64,000 nt of DNA, taken from contig OZ014413.1 in NCBI GenBank assembly GCA_963965975.1, positions 8,830,101 to 8,894,100 on the forward strand, read 5' to 3'. The position numbers were made by a program, and so were the translations under genes. This document shows positions 22,601 through 31,462 of the stretch, piece by piece (positions within the stretch are counted from its first letter, which is position 1; each line of letters begins with the position of its first letter). The DNA is from Xestospongia bergquistia. Its lineage: Eukaryota; Porifera; Demospongiae; Haplosclerida; Petrosiidae. Below the pieces are notes generated by a model. That model did not search any database, was not told the origin of the DNA, and saw nothing but the letters and a program-made list of their open reading frames with translations.

Positions 22601-23460
22601 GCAGAATAGCACACTCCTCAGTTCAAGTAATGATTACTGTTATACACCTCTCTTTCACAAAATTATTACTTGCACTCTTTGATGTCTTCACACCTGTCCA
22701 ATTGTACAAGAGTAATATAAATGAACCACTTAATGTATGGTTCAATGATGGCAGTATTACATATGGTGACACAAATCACATGAAGTTAATTATAGTAACA
22801 TCAGTGATAGTTGGTATCTTTCTAATACCTTACATGTTAATAATTCTAACTGGTCATCTATTAATGAAATCTAACAAAATAAGAGAATATCTTCGACCAA
22901 TATATGAAGCTATCCATGCTCCTTATAAATATAACAAACAATATTGGTTTACTGCTAGACAATTCTTACTAATTTTTGTGTATATTTTTTACACCATATA
23001 TCGAGGAACAAATCTCTTACTTCCTTTCTCTATTGTTCTGCCTATTTACTTTGTGTTTGTCACTGTTCAAGCTTATCTGAGACCATTTAAAAACAAGATA
23101 ATAAATATTTTAGATCTTTTTGTCATGGTCAATTATGGTATGCTTTTGTGTACTAATTGGTACTTTATTATTAGCGAGGGACATCTTTGCACAGCAGCAG
23201 TATTTGATGGCATATTTGTATATATACTGATGCTTGTTTTCTTTATAGTTATGTTCTATCATATAGTGTTAGTTACTGGACAACAAACATGTTTCAGAGG
23301 TTATGTCAATGTTGTTCAAAAATTACTGAAGAAAATGACTCAATGCCTTAAAAAGAATTCAAAACCACTGCCAGATTGCAGACATTTTAGAGATGAGTTT
23401 GACTCCTCATTTTTTGATGATAGCTACTCTGAATATCGTGAACCACTTATAAGTCCATAA
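19648..23460 (+). CDS. U5: intact beta-helix multi-pass receptor-like protein (reference copy)
   Basis: This single-exon gene of 1,270 codons is used as the reference for the family. Residues 1-20 are a signal peptide (MKWLVLVFLFHVICSKCNK). Residues ~25-590 have many NxS/T sites and beta-helix-like rungs, the clearest at the end: FHNNTGISGEAIML, FTHNKALSSGGAIYA and FENNKATVTGNSIF. The FxxN and GGAI motifs are those of chlamydial Pmp-type repeats. Residues ~600-725 look like a beta-sandwich (YPGQTISLSMAAIDAIGHHS). Residues ~734-860 are cysteine-rich (CPPGFELNSVTGSCVC; GILCSSCPNNYSVVFGSTEC). Residues ~862-1210 contain 9-10 hydrophobic segments. The remaining ~60 residues are a tail ending DDSYSEYREPLISP. 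An in-frame ATG at 19603 exists, but the family start is 19648. It is the functional-looking twin of U2. The biological role is unknown. Confidence 0.88.
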   Translation: MKWLVLVFLFHVICSKCNKIINITSQDHLLQLYLCHHYNYTGNTTLLLLDTLYNISGNGSMCNINTNYSLTIQGNHSMATIQCISSTYVNTAHPNIGFGFTGSSSLTLQRVTFIGCGANLTTFDKGQLEIINSTSSLVYFTQYHAAVLVFTEISHLTMKDVSISQYYGFAIIAVNLPNATLDSINVINSRGIENTKYSVGCGVLLLFKKISRAHFLNNIYKLDLLASKFIHNYDYIFNHGFKCGTDFYNSHIHQVSPKPVINAAGLTILYTQNDTSVHVTISQCTFKTNIGSIAGAILILHVNTIKNSRTLVNDHTIFGSNGVYRECHGSGIVFIFFIDRQSMSSLNETNSNALTPIQVVNVIFRYDQSSFASEEQHGIMYMAVINAKILPLHFKFSNVNFKNNQATSSPVCVFAASYPPYQNKVYFVMESVVVSNTNSPGLMSTFLPVNLFQFSDVQITIKGSSQSPSIFVSNYGTIIEAIRSDITLEGHIVFHNNTGISGEAIMLIGDSVIYLTQGLQANFTHNKALSSGGAIYALTNTFSETYCTFQVNTTQYDDIAVLFENNKATVTGNSIFSSKVYNCYISSDWINSTMARDIYNAIFTILSNDTFEVSTTPVRLTICDSHNSVIPYSFDVYPGQTISLSMAAIDAIGHHSYSIVTITAVKKTHAGFIHINWWFSERENTQVISESDYCTLINVTIHTNDSSLLPYQGNLLFTIPSITNTTVVTVNLKPCPPGFELNSVTGSCVCSPVLLNIDGYTPNCSINTRTFNRPIISSWIGSVNNTSTFLLSLHCHHGFCNTDLHFSVFHYKNDGIFELMSKDFSQTSSLCFNNRDGILCSSCPNNYSVVFGSTECRECSNWWLWILVLYAVAGPLLIYLLYALRLTLTTGTLNGIIFYAQVSNAGLLTILSIKYKQCSQETYYGVNVAMFFLSMLNLNLGFPLCFYYGMTELWKAGLSLLFPLYLLIIVVVLIILSRFSLRLSSRIAHSSVQVMITVIHLSFTKLLLALFDVFTPVQLYKSNINEPLNVWFNDGSITYGDTNHMKLIIVTSVIVGIFLIPYMLIILTGHLLMKSNKIREYLRPIYEAIHAPYKYNKQYWFTARQFLLIFVYIFYTIYRGTNLLLPFSIVLPIYFVFVTVQAYLRPFKNKIINILDLFVMVNYGMLLCTNWYFIISEGHLCTAAVFDGIFVYILMLVFFIVMFYHIVLVTGQQTCFRGYVNVVQKLLKKMTQCLKKNSKPLPDCRHFRDEFDSSFFDDSYSEYREPLISP

Positions 23461-23999
23461 CAAATTTGTATATTTATTAATTATTAGTTAATGTGAATGT
23501 AAATATTTCATTTATTTGTTATACAATTTATTTCTCTCTGACTAAAGTTGTGTTCATTAATACAAATATTCTGAAGTTACTTTTGCTAAATTAGATAATC
23601 TTTTGTTTTACTTTCCTTTTAATTTTGTATGCTATGTATTATGATCAAAATTTGTACTGTTTTAAATTAACAGGAATGAAGTGGTCTTACAACAATAAGT
23701 CTACACACTCAAATACAACAAGTCATAGTGACATAATGAAAGTATTGTAATTTTATTTCTGGACAATAATCTCTATACACTTCAAGTACAATATAATGTA
23801 GATTACTGACATAGAATGTAATTAATAATGCAAATATTGCCTCTTGAAGCATTGAGGTATCTCCAGTGTAGTTTTTGTGTGACAGAATACTAATATTGCC
23901 TCTTGAAGTTATATTTAAAAGATATACAGACTCGGCATTGCGTATGATAGATGGTAATAATTAGACTATGAAGATAAATGGTAAATTTATATTGTCTTC
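23461..23999 (+). other. 3' flank of U5, no gene
   Basis: This AT-rich flank is related to the one after U7 (35298-35640); both contain a GTTGTGTTCATTAATA piece. I see nothing coding. Confidence 0.45.
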
Positions 24000-24497
24000 T
24001 TAAAAAGTGTAATAGTCAGATACAAAATGATTTGTGTAAGTAATATAGAAATAGCCTTAGAAAAAAGAGAATTGTAAATATAGTTGAGCTACATAACTTA
24101 CTTTAATATATAAACTTTTATTTTGTAAAGCTAGTATCAATTAAATTTTATTGTCACTCACCATACAAATTATCATATAGTTTATATAATATTTTAAAGA
24201 GCTCTTTGATTGTATTCGACGTATGAAATAAGACATATGGTAATCATTGTACAATGGAAATGTTGTGATTACAAGTCCTATTAGATCAATAAATTGTTTT
24301 GGCAAATTAATTCCTTACAATAAATAAAGTCGACACTTTCAAAATCCATTTATATAAAGAAGTTTTCCCAAAACATAATAAATGTTATAAATTTCAATTA
24401 TCATTATTTATTAACAGTCTAAAAAAAGAAAATAGTCTGGTATTATAAATTGGGTGAAAAAGTCATTCATACCTGGATCAAGTAGATCACTTACAAC
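24000..24497 (+). promoter_or_regulatory. Upstream module class P3 before U6
   Basis: About 500 bp are shared with the region before U8 (36590-37120). Landmarks are CCTATTAGATCAATAAATTG at about 24277, a TATATAAA at 24351, TATTATAAATT at about 24441, and ATACCTGGATCAAGTAGATC just before the ATG. On the minus strand part of it (24170-24400) reads LPKQFIDLIGLVITTF and ends at GTGAGT. The equivalent stretch before U8 is open for 77 codons. This could be a conserved regulatory block or an antisense exon relic. Confidence 0.4.
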
Positions 24498-27400
24498 ATG
24501 AAGTGGCTTATGTTGGTACTCCTCTTTCACTTACTACTGATATGTAGTAGTTGTAATAAGGTAATCAATATTACTTCACAAGGTCATCTTAAGCGATATT
24601 TGTGTCATCACTATAATTACACTGATGACACTACTCTTCTCCTCCTGGATACTTCCTACAATATTAGTGGGAATGGGAGTTTGTGTAATATTAATACCAA
24701 CTACTCACTTACCATACAAGGTAACCACTCAATGGCTATTATTCAATGTTTCTATTCCACTTATGTCAACACTACTCATCCAACTATTGGATTTGCTTTC
24801 ACTGGAAGTAGTAGTCTGACTCTACAGAGAGTGACATTTATTGGTTGTGGTGCTAACCTTATTACACTTGATAAGGAACAACTTGACATTATTAACTCTA
24901 CCAGTTCTCTTGTCTACTTCACACAATATCATGCTGTTGTACTGGTGTTCACTGAGATCAATCATCTTGTTATGAGAGATGTGAGTATATCCCAGTACTA
25001 TGGATTTGCTATTGTCACTGTTAACTTACATAATGGTACTTTGGATTCTGTTAATGTAAATTATTCACAAGGTATTGAAAGAGCAGTGCAAAAATCTGGA
25101 TATAGTGTTGGTTGTGGAGTGTTATTGTTGTATAAGAATTCAACTAGGATGTCCTCCATTGTTAATCAATATAAGGTATTCATTACAAGCTCCAATTTTA
25201 CACACAATTATGAGTACATAACTTATCCTAAATTTACTTGTGCGACAACTTTTTATAATTCTTTTAAACATAAAAGTCATTGGAATCCAGTCATCAATGC
25301 TGCAGCACTTACAATACTCTATACTCAAAATGACACTAAAGCTCAAGTTAATATATCAAGATGTACTTTTAAGGACAATGCAGGTTCTATAGCAGGAGCA
25401 ATGTTTCTATTACATCTGAACACAATTAAAAACTCGGAGACTGTCATTTACAATGAATCAGTGTTTTGCTCAAATGCTAATCTTCGAAAATGTCATGGAA
25501 GTTCTATTGTGCTTATCATGTACTTTGATGTTGCATTACCATTAAATTCTACCAGCACAATGTACCATCTAATGGAAATCATTAATGTAACTTTTGAATC
25601 TTCTGAAGAAGTTATATTTTTTGAAAAACAACAAGGTGCTGTTTATATTGCTATGATTAATGTTAAAACACTTCCAATTTTGATTAAATTTTCTAATGTC
25701 ACATTTACTAAAAGCACAGCTTCAACTTCAGGATCTTGCATACTTTCAGCCTCATATCCTGCAACTACAAATCGTATACAAATTGCAATGGAGTCTGTAA
25801 AAGCATACAATAATGATGTCTCAGGAGACACTCCAGGAAAATGTGAAAAATCTGCCACTACATTCTCACAAGCTAGTCTATTTCGAATATTGAATATTAA
25901 CTTCACTAAAATAAATGGATCAGCAGAAAATCCCAGCAATTTCTCTTATAATTTTGGTACAGTTGTAGAAGGAATTAGATCTGATATTACTTTAGAGGGA
26001 CATATAGTCTTTCACAACAATACAGGTATTAATGGAGCAGCTATTATGCTAATAAGAGATAGTATCATTTACCTTACCCAAGGGCTTCGAGCTAACTTTA
26101 CGAACAACAAAGCTCTATCTAGTGGAGGAGCTATATATGCTGTTGGGAACATATTCACTCAAACATTCTGCTCATTTCAAGTTAGTTATAATCATTCACA
26201 TGACAATATAACAATATTTTTTAAAAGCAATGAAGCAACAATTACTGGTAACTCAGTGTATACCCCAAACCTGTACAATTGCTACATTGGTGAAGAATGG
26301 GTTAACTATTCAAAGGCAATTGAGATATATGATAACATTTTCTCAAATGGGATTAATGATATTTCTACTACTCCTATAAATTTAACTATATGTGACTTAA
26401 AGGAGCACACATGTAACTTAACTCATGAAATTTATCCTGGAGAGATATTTAATATTCCAGTGGCTGCAGTTGATGCTGCAGGTGGTCACACTTACTCCAT
26501 TGTTACAATAACTGCAATTAATAACACACATACCAAGTTTACACACATCAACTGGTGGCTTTCTGAGAGAGAAAATACACAAGTTATAAGAGAAACTGAT
26601 GACTGTACTCTCATTACTGTAACTCTACATACCAATGATTCTAACACATTAGATAAACCTGATGGTGCCCTACTATTCACTGTTGCCGAACTAAGAGACA
26701 GTACAGTTGTTGATATCAAATTAAAATCATGTCCACCTGGTTTTCAATTAGATAATAAAACAGGATCCTGTGTATGTTTATATTTATTATCATCCAAATT
26801 ATTAGGAATTGATGGCTACATTCCTGACTGTAATATCAATACTAGAACATTTAACAGACCAACAATAACTTCATGGGTTGGTTCAGTAAAACATAACAAT
26901 TCATCAATTTTCCTGCTATCTTTACATTGTCCTCATGGCTACTGCAATGGTAACCTTAATTTCAGTGTTTTTCATTTCGGAAATGATGGAATGTTTGAAA
27001 TTATGTCAAAAGATTTATCCATAAAATCATCATTGTGTCTTAACAATAGAGAAGGAAAGCTGTGCAGCAAATGTTCTACTGTTAATGGTAGTAATTACAG
27101 TCTGGTGTTTGGTTCTACAGAATGTATACAATGTAGAAACTGGTGGTTGTGGACACTAGTCCTCTATGCAGTAGCTGGTCCCCTACTCATTTACCTGTTA
27201 TATGCTCTCAGACTTACATTAACAACTGGTACACTCAATGGAATTATATTCTATGCTCAGTTAGCTAACACTGGATTATTAGATATTTTATCCATTAAAG
27301 ATATGCAATGTTCTCAAGGTACACGTTTTAGTATGAAAGTGACACTGTTCTTTCTTTCAACATTAAATCTTAATCTTGGTTTTCCGTTGTGTTTTTATAA

Positions 27401-28364
27401 TGGCATGTCAGAATTACGAAAAGCTGGCTTCAGTTTATTGTTTCCCATTTATCTTCTGACAATAGTTGTTGTCCTTATTATTGTTAGTCGTTTTTCTCTA
27501 AGGATATCTAACAGAATAGCTCACTCCTCAGTTCAAGTACTGGTTACTGTTGTACACCTCTCCTTTACAAAGCTGTTATTAACAATTGGTGATATTTTCA
27601 CATCTGTTGAATTGTACTTTTTTAGTACAAGAAAAGAAGTTATCAAGGTTTGGTTTAATGATGGTTATGTTAAGTATGGAGAAGGTGAGCATTTGGTGTT
27701 AATGATAGTAACATCAGTGATAGTTGGTATCTTTCTAATACCTTACATGTTAATAATTCTAACTGGTCGTCTATTAATGAAATCTAACAAGATAAGAGAA
27801 TATCTTAGGCCAATATATGAAGCTATTCATGCTCCTTATAAATACAACAAACAATATTGGTTTACTGGTAGACAACTTTTGCTCATTTTTGCATGTATAT
27901 TATATGCAATGTATCGAGGAAACAATTTCTTTTTTGCATTTTGGATTTTTCTTCCTGTCTATTTCATGTTTGTGACTGTTCAAGCTTATCTGAGACCATT
28001 CAAGAGTAAAGTATTAAACATTCTGGATCTGTCAGTCATGATTAATTATGGTATATTAGTTTGTACTAATTGGTATTTTCTATTTGATTATGTTTGTACA
28101 GCAGCAATATTTGATGCCACATTTGTATATATACTGATGTTTACTTTCTCTGTAGTTGTGTTCTATCATATAGTGTTAGTTACTGGACAACAAGCTCGTT
28201 TTATAGGTTACATCAATGTTGTTCAATACTCAATAAAGAAAGTGACCCAATGTTTTAAAAATTCGCAACCAGTGTCACATCAAAGACATTCCAAATTAGA
28301 TCTTGACTCGTCATTTTTTGATGATAGCTACTCTGAATATCGTGAACCACTTATAAGTCCATAA
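24498..28364 (+). CDS. U6: intact receptor-like protein, subfamily of U1/U3
   Basis: Intact single exon of 1,288 codons starting MKWLMLVLLFHLLLICSSCNK. The CPPGFQLDNKTGSC module begins near residue 744 and the membrane block near residue 880 (NWWLWTLVLYAVAGPLLIYLL). The tail starts near residue 1228 and ends YREPLISP. It is the only complete, undamaged member of its subfamily in the window; U1 and U3 share its distinctive YTPNLYNCYIGEEWVNYSKA stretch. Residues ~210-500 are similar to U3 but different from U5, U9, U10 and U11. Its upstream module is class P3, unlike U3, so promoter and coding region have been reassorted. The 3' flank is interrupted by a transposon about 110 bp after the stop. 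Confidence 0.88.
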   Translation: MKWLMLVLLFHLLLICSSCNKVINITSQGHLKRYLCHHYNYTDDTTLLLLDTSYNISGNGSLCNINTNYSLTIQGNHSMAIIQCFYSTYVNTTHPTIGFAFTGSSSLTLQRVTFIGCGANLITLDKEQLDIINSTSSLVYFTQYHAVVLVFTEINHLVMRDVSISQYYGFAIVTVNLHNGTLDSVNVNYSQGIERAVQKSGYSVGCGVLLLYKNSTRMSSIVNQYKVFITSSNFTHNYEYITYPKFTCATTFYNSFKHKSHWNPVINAAALTILYTQNDTKAQVNISRCTFKDNAGSIAGAMFLLHLNTIKNSETVIYNESVFCSNANLRKCHGSSIVLIMYFDVALPLNSTSTMYHLMEIINVTFESSEEVIFFEKQQGAVYIAMINVKTLPILIKFSNVTFTKSTASTSGSCILSASYPATTNRIQIAMESVKAYNNDVSGDTPGKCEKSATTFSQASLFRILNINFTKINGSAENPSNFSYNFGTVVEGIRSDITLEGHIVFHNNTGINGAAIMLIRDSIIYLTQGLRANFTNNKALSSGGAIYAVGNIFTQTFCSFQVSYNHSHDNITIFFKSNEATITGNSVYTPNLYNCYIGEEWVNYSKAIEIYDNIFSNGINDISTTPINLTICDLKEHTCNLTHEIYPGEIFNIPVAAVDAAGGHTYSIVTITAINNTHTKFTHINWWLSERENTQVIRETDDCTLITVTLHTNDSNTLDKPDGALLFTVAELRDSTVVDIKLKSCPPGFQLDNKTGSCVCLYLLSSKLLGIDGYIPDCNINTRTFNRPTITSWVGSVKHNNSSIFLLSLHCPHGYCNGNLNFSVFHFGNDGMFEIMSKDLSIKSSLCLNNREGKLCSKCSTVNGSNYSLVFGSTECIQCRNWWLWTLVLYAVAGPLLIYLLYALRLTLTTGTLNGIIFYAQLANTGLLDILSIKDMQCSQGTRFSMKVTLFFLSTLNLNLGFPLCFYNGMSELRKAGFSLLFPIYLLTIVVVLIIVSRFSLRISNRIAHSSVQVLVTVVHLSFTKLLLTIGDIFTSVELYFFSTRKEVIKVWFNDGYVKYGEGEHLVLMIVTSVIVGIFLIPYMLIILTGRLLMKSNKIREYLRPIYEAIHAPYKYNKQYWFTGRQLLLIFACILYAMYRGNNFFFAFWIFLPVYFMFVTVQAYLRPFKSKVLNILDLSVMINYGILVCTNWYFLFDYVCTAAIFDATFVYILMFTFSVVVFYHIVLVTGQQARFIGYINVVQYSIKKVTQCFKNSQPVSHQRHSKLDLDSSFFDDSYSEYREPLISP

Positions 28365-28471
28365 ATGTTATCAAATTTATTTTAGATTGGTTGTTGCTTA
28401 CTCTCTTTATATATGTGTGTGTATTTAAATCATTAATATTTTATATTATTCGTTTAGTTTAACTATAATTA

Positions 28472-29419
28472 CCGTATAGCGGTTTTTTCCAGGGAGTAAA
28501 ATTTTTGTGGTTTTCGTGGTTGAGAAGCAAACCACGAAATATTTACTCACGAAAGTTAATTAGGTGCAATGTACCACGCCCATTATGCACACGTGGTTGC
28601 ACGCACGTTACCACGTTGTTGATCAGCAAGTCTTAGATTCAGTATGGCCTTATTTCGATACTTCAAGAGGGAAAAGAACAACCTACCCGATCCTCATGGC
28701 CCTTTAGCACAATCTGTACCATCAACTTCGATTGAAGCTGCCAACTCGGAAGTTCGCTCTGTTATAGAGTCACAGAACAACAAAAAGAGAGGCCAATATG
28801 CAAAGTACACTCCTGAACAGAAGTCTATGATCGGAAAGAGAGCTGCTGAGCATGGTGTGGTTGCTGCAGTCCGTTATTACATCAGAGATTTTCCAAATTT
28901 GAAGGAGAACACTGTGAGGGACTGGAGGAATGCTTACAGGCTGGAGTTGAGGAAGAGAGTAAGAGATGAGAGTGAAGGTGACAATAACATCACTGAGCTT
29001 CCACAAAAGAAGAAGGGGCGTCCACTACTTCTTGGTGAAAAGCTTGACAAACAAGTACAGGCTTACTTAATCATCTTCAGAGAGAGTGGTGCTGTTGTGA
29101 ATACAGCCATTACAATGGTTTGTGCTGAAGGTATTGTAAGGAATGCAGATAGCAATATGCTTGCTGTTAATGGAAGTCACATATTGATTACAAAGGACTG
29201 GGCAAAAAACATGCTCCATCAATGGGATTTGTGAAACGCAGGGCCAGTACCAAAGCCAAGGTCTCTGTTGAGGATTTTGAGGAGAAGAAGGAGCAGTTTC
29301 TGTTGGACATCAAAACTACTGTCACTTTAGAGGATATACCATTGGACTTAATAATAAACAGGTATGCATTATGTTCCTGTTCTTCCTGGACAATGGCTAA
29401 GGAAGGGTCTAAGAGGGTA
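28472..29419 (+). mobile_element. Broken pogo/Tigger-like DNA transposon
   Basis: The left end starts CCGTATAGCGGTTTTTTCCA at a TA dinucleotide and continues through a CACGAAA/TTTCGTG-rich region typical of terminal inverted repeats of Tc1/mariner-superfamily elements. The right end is missing. At about 29419 the sequence resumes the array's own 3' flank (CTAATTTTAACTTTTGTACA, as after U3 at 11766). The insertion therefore sits inside the U6 3' flank and was truncated after integration. Base composition is clearly less AT-rich than the neighbours, consistent with a separate origin. Confidence 0.75.
28644..29419 (+). pseudogene. Transposase pseudogene, pogo/CENP-B-like N-terminal half
   Basis: The first 196 codons carry an N-terminal helix-turn-helix-like stretch (TPEQKSMIGKRAAEHGVV and VRDWRNAYRLELRKR) and a second DNA-binding region (KKKGRPLLLGEKLDKQVQAY to ITKDWAKNMLH), as in pogo/Tigger transposases. 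A 1-bp deletion near 29221 shifts the frame, and reading continues at 29222 as MGFVKRRASTKAKVSVEDFE. The expected INWDQTG motif with the first catalytic aspartate is missing: the sequence goes from LIIN directly to the region before SSWTMAKEGSKRV, and the coding region ends there. The catalytic domain is therefore essentially absent and the gene is dead. The family assignment rests on my recognition of these motifs. Confidence 0.75.
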
Positions 29420-29959
29420 TCTAATTTTAACTTTTGTACACTTACTAATTACTAATTATTAAAGAGGTAGACTAGTAATCTTACTAATCTATTATATAGA
29501 CTTAATAGTTTGACTTGTATATGCATGGAATATTTAGGAGAAATTATTTATCATTAGGAGAGTAGTATATATTTTACTATCTCATCAGAATAGTAGAATT
29601 TGATGTATGTATACTGTAGTAATATAACATACTTAGTAGTATAATTCTTTAAAAGCCATACAGTAGAATAAACAGCTAACTATGTTTGACCACAACTTGC
29701 ATGCTTCCATAAATATTTGAACTAAAGTGCCATATAAATGTAAGCAAGTAAATGATAACATTTTATAAAATTGAAGCAAATGTAAGGATGGATAATATCA
29801 GTCCAATACAAAGAATGCAAGCAGGGGATGGTAGTTAGATGATCCTTATATAATAGCGCAGTTAGCAAAAACAATTTAGAATATTCACCAATTATATCTA
29901 AATCAGTTAAATAATATCAGTGATATATCGTTACATTCTATTTCTATGCTATTATGTAG
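29420..29959 (+). other. Remainder of U6 3' flank
   Basis: To about 29700 this continues the flank that is uninterrupted after U3 (11766-12035). It also contains a 30-bp stretch (29793-29822) that is the exact reverse complement of 12090-12119. I see no gene. Confidence 0.45.
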
Positions 29960-30829
29960 AAATAAAGATGTGATTGAATCTGATGGTTGGTTTCACTTTG
30001 GAGATCTCGGGTACATTGATGAGGTTTGTATTGAAGTTATGTGTCATTTAATTGATTATAACTATACATGTGTAAGGATGGATTGCTTTACATTGTTGGA
30101 AGAATTAAAGGTGATATATATATATGTATATAATTTATGTTATTATTATTTTTTATCACTTTGTTATAAATATAAAAAGAACTGAAGGAATAACAATATC
30201 ACCTCTTTCTCTTGAGGTTCTATTTTTGATCAATGTCATGATAGTTGGGGAGAAAAGGGAATTTTCGTCCTGTGTACTTACCCTTAGGGTGAGGACAAAA
30301 ATTAATATATTGACTAGTATAACTCAGTACTTAGTGAGAGATTTGATTCAACTCCATCTGATGCTCTCACTGCTGAAGCTATCCATGTCATTTCAGTTCT
30401 AGGGTCCTCTTCTAATACAGTATCTCAAGTTATTGACAAGAAAGATAACAGTGTGTACTCTGCTATTCATAAAGGAATTGATGCTCCTAATGACCACATT
30501 ATTACCAATTCAAAAAGGGTATATTTAAAAATATTTTTACAATTATAACAATAATTATAATGCTTGTACTATACGAACCAGTTCAAAAATTTGTCATTCT
30601 TAGAAATGACTTTAGTTTGTAAGGCAAAGAGTTAAGTAAGTCTTAGTTATAATCTATTCTGATTGTCATCAATTAACTTTGTATACTCAAGTCTCAAGCT
30701 AAAATGATTTTATATTTTTGAAAAATATTCTGAATTGATTGATGAAATATATACTGACTCCATGAAGTATGTTGTCTGTACATTATACATTAAATTTTTT
30801 TTCTACAAGGACTACTTTGTATAGATCAG
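29960..30829 (+). pseudogene. Decayed 3' end of a bubblegum-type acyl-CoA synthetase gene
   Basis: Spliced reading gives the C-terminal part of an AMP-binding enzyme. Exon 29960-30023 reads NKDVIESDGWFHFGDLGYID; a 53-bp intron follows at 30024-30076; exon 30077-30110 reads DGLLYIVGRIK. A ~69-bp intron then precedes an exon reading ITISPLSLEV and VMIVGEKREFSSCVLTLR (to 30288). The next exon (~30339-30518) reads LTAEAIHVISVLGSSSNTVS. An exon near 30592-30618 reads QKFVILRNDFS, and a last one near 30696 reads KLK(stop)FYIFEKYSELIDEIY. Order and content fit the ACSBG (long-chain acyl-CoA synthetase) family. The frame shifts after GRIKEL, TGA at 30705 replaces an expected arginine, and most of the gene is missing, so this is a fragment. 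Exon edges are estimates. Confidence 0.7.
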
Positions 30830-31264
30830 ATAGACATATAATATAAAATTTTATATTTTATTGTTACAAAGTAATAAAGTATATAATATTTTTTAATTTG
30901 ACATATGAGTAGTGTTTTATTTTATTTAGTCAATTCTTTATGAGATATTCATATTGTTTAGAGATATAATTAGAATATAAGCTATTAATAATGCATAAGT
31001 CATTCAGTTTGCATTACTAAATGAAACTATATTTTACTATCAAAATACATAATAAGATCTATTTAGTAGTAATACCAGTTTCATAAGTGTTTATCTCGAT
31101 CACTTGTAAAAGAGAGTTTAATAATAGTTAATAGTTTCATATTTTATTAATAATCTTAATATAACTCATTGTAAATCTCTTCTAATCCTACTAAGCCTAA
31201 TAAAAAGCAGAAAATTAGATGAAGATATTTTTCATGGATTATAGTTAATATTACGGAAGATTAA
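30830..31264 (+). other. Intergenic, no gene seen
   Basis: Very AT-rich sequence without recognisable coding potential or repeats. Confidence 0.4.
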
Positions 31265-31462
31265 TATTACAGGAAAGATGACTGAAAGTGACATGTGTAT
31301 GTTGTTGTTTCACAATTAAATTGTTTTAAAATAGTCATGCTTCATTTCTCTTGATAGAAACTGTTTATGTAAAAATATTCAATGTCTAAGTTCATAAAAA
31401 ACAGAACAGACTAGTTGCAAAGTTATTTTCATGTCTTGATCATCTATATGTTCACTAACAAG
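31265..31462 (+). promoter_or_regulatory. Upstream module class P4 before U7
   Basis: This is shared with the region before U11 (58218-58415): GAAAGTGACA, then TTGTTGTTTCA, then TTTCTCTTGATAGAAACTGT, then an AT-rich TATAAAA-like stretch. The two copies are diverged but collinear. A promoter role is inferred. Confidence 0.35.

Noticed and set aside
22229..23280. Calling the membrane block a classical 7-helix GPCR
   Set aside because: I count 9-10 hydrophobic segments and see no DRY or NPxxY-like motifs, so the class is left open.
24625..24819. Conserved 64-65 codon alternative-frame ORF (MTLLFSSWIL type) in many copies (also 15629, 31593, 37248, 46125, 51954, 58546)
   Set aside because: It lies inside the most conserved part of the main gene, so its persistence is explained by DNA conservation; I see no independent evidence of translation.
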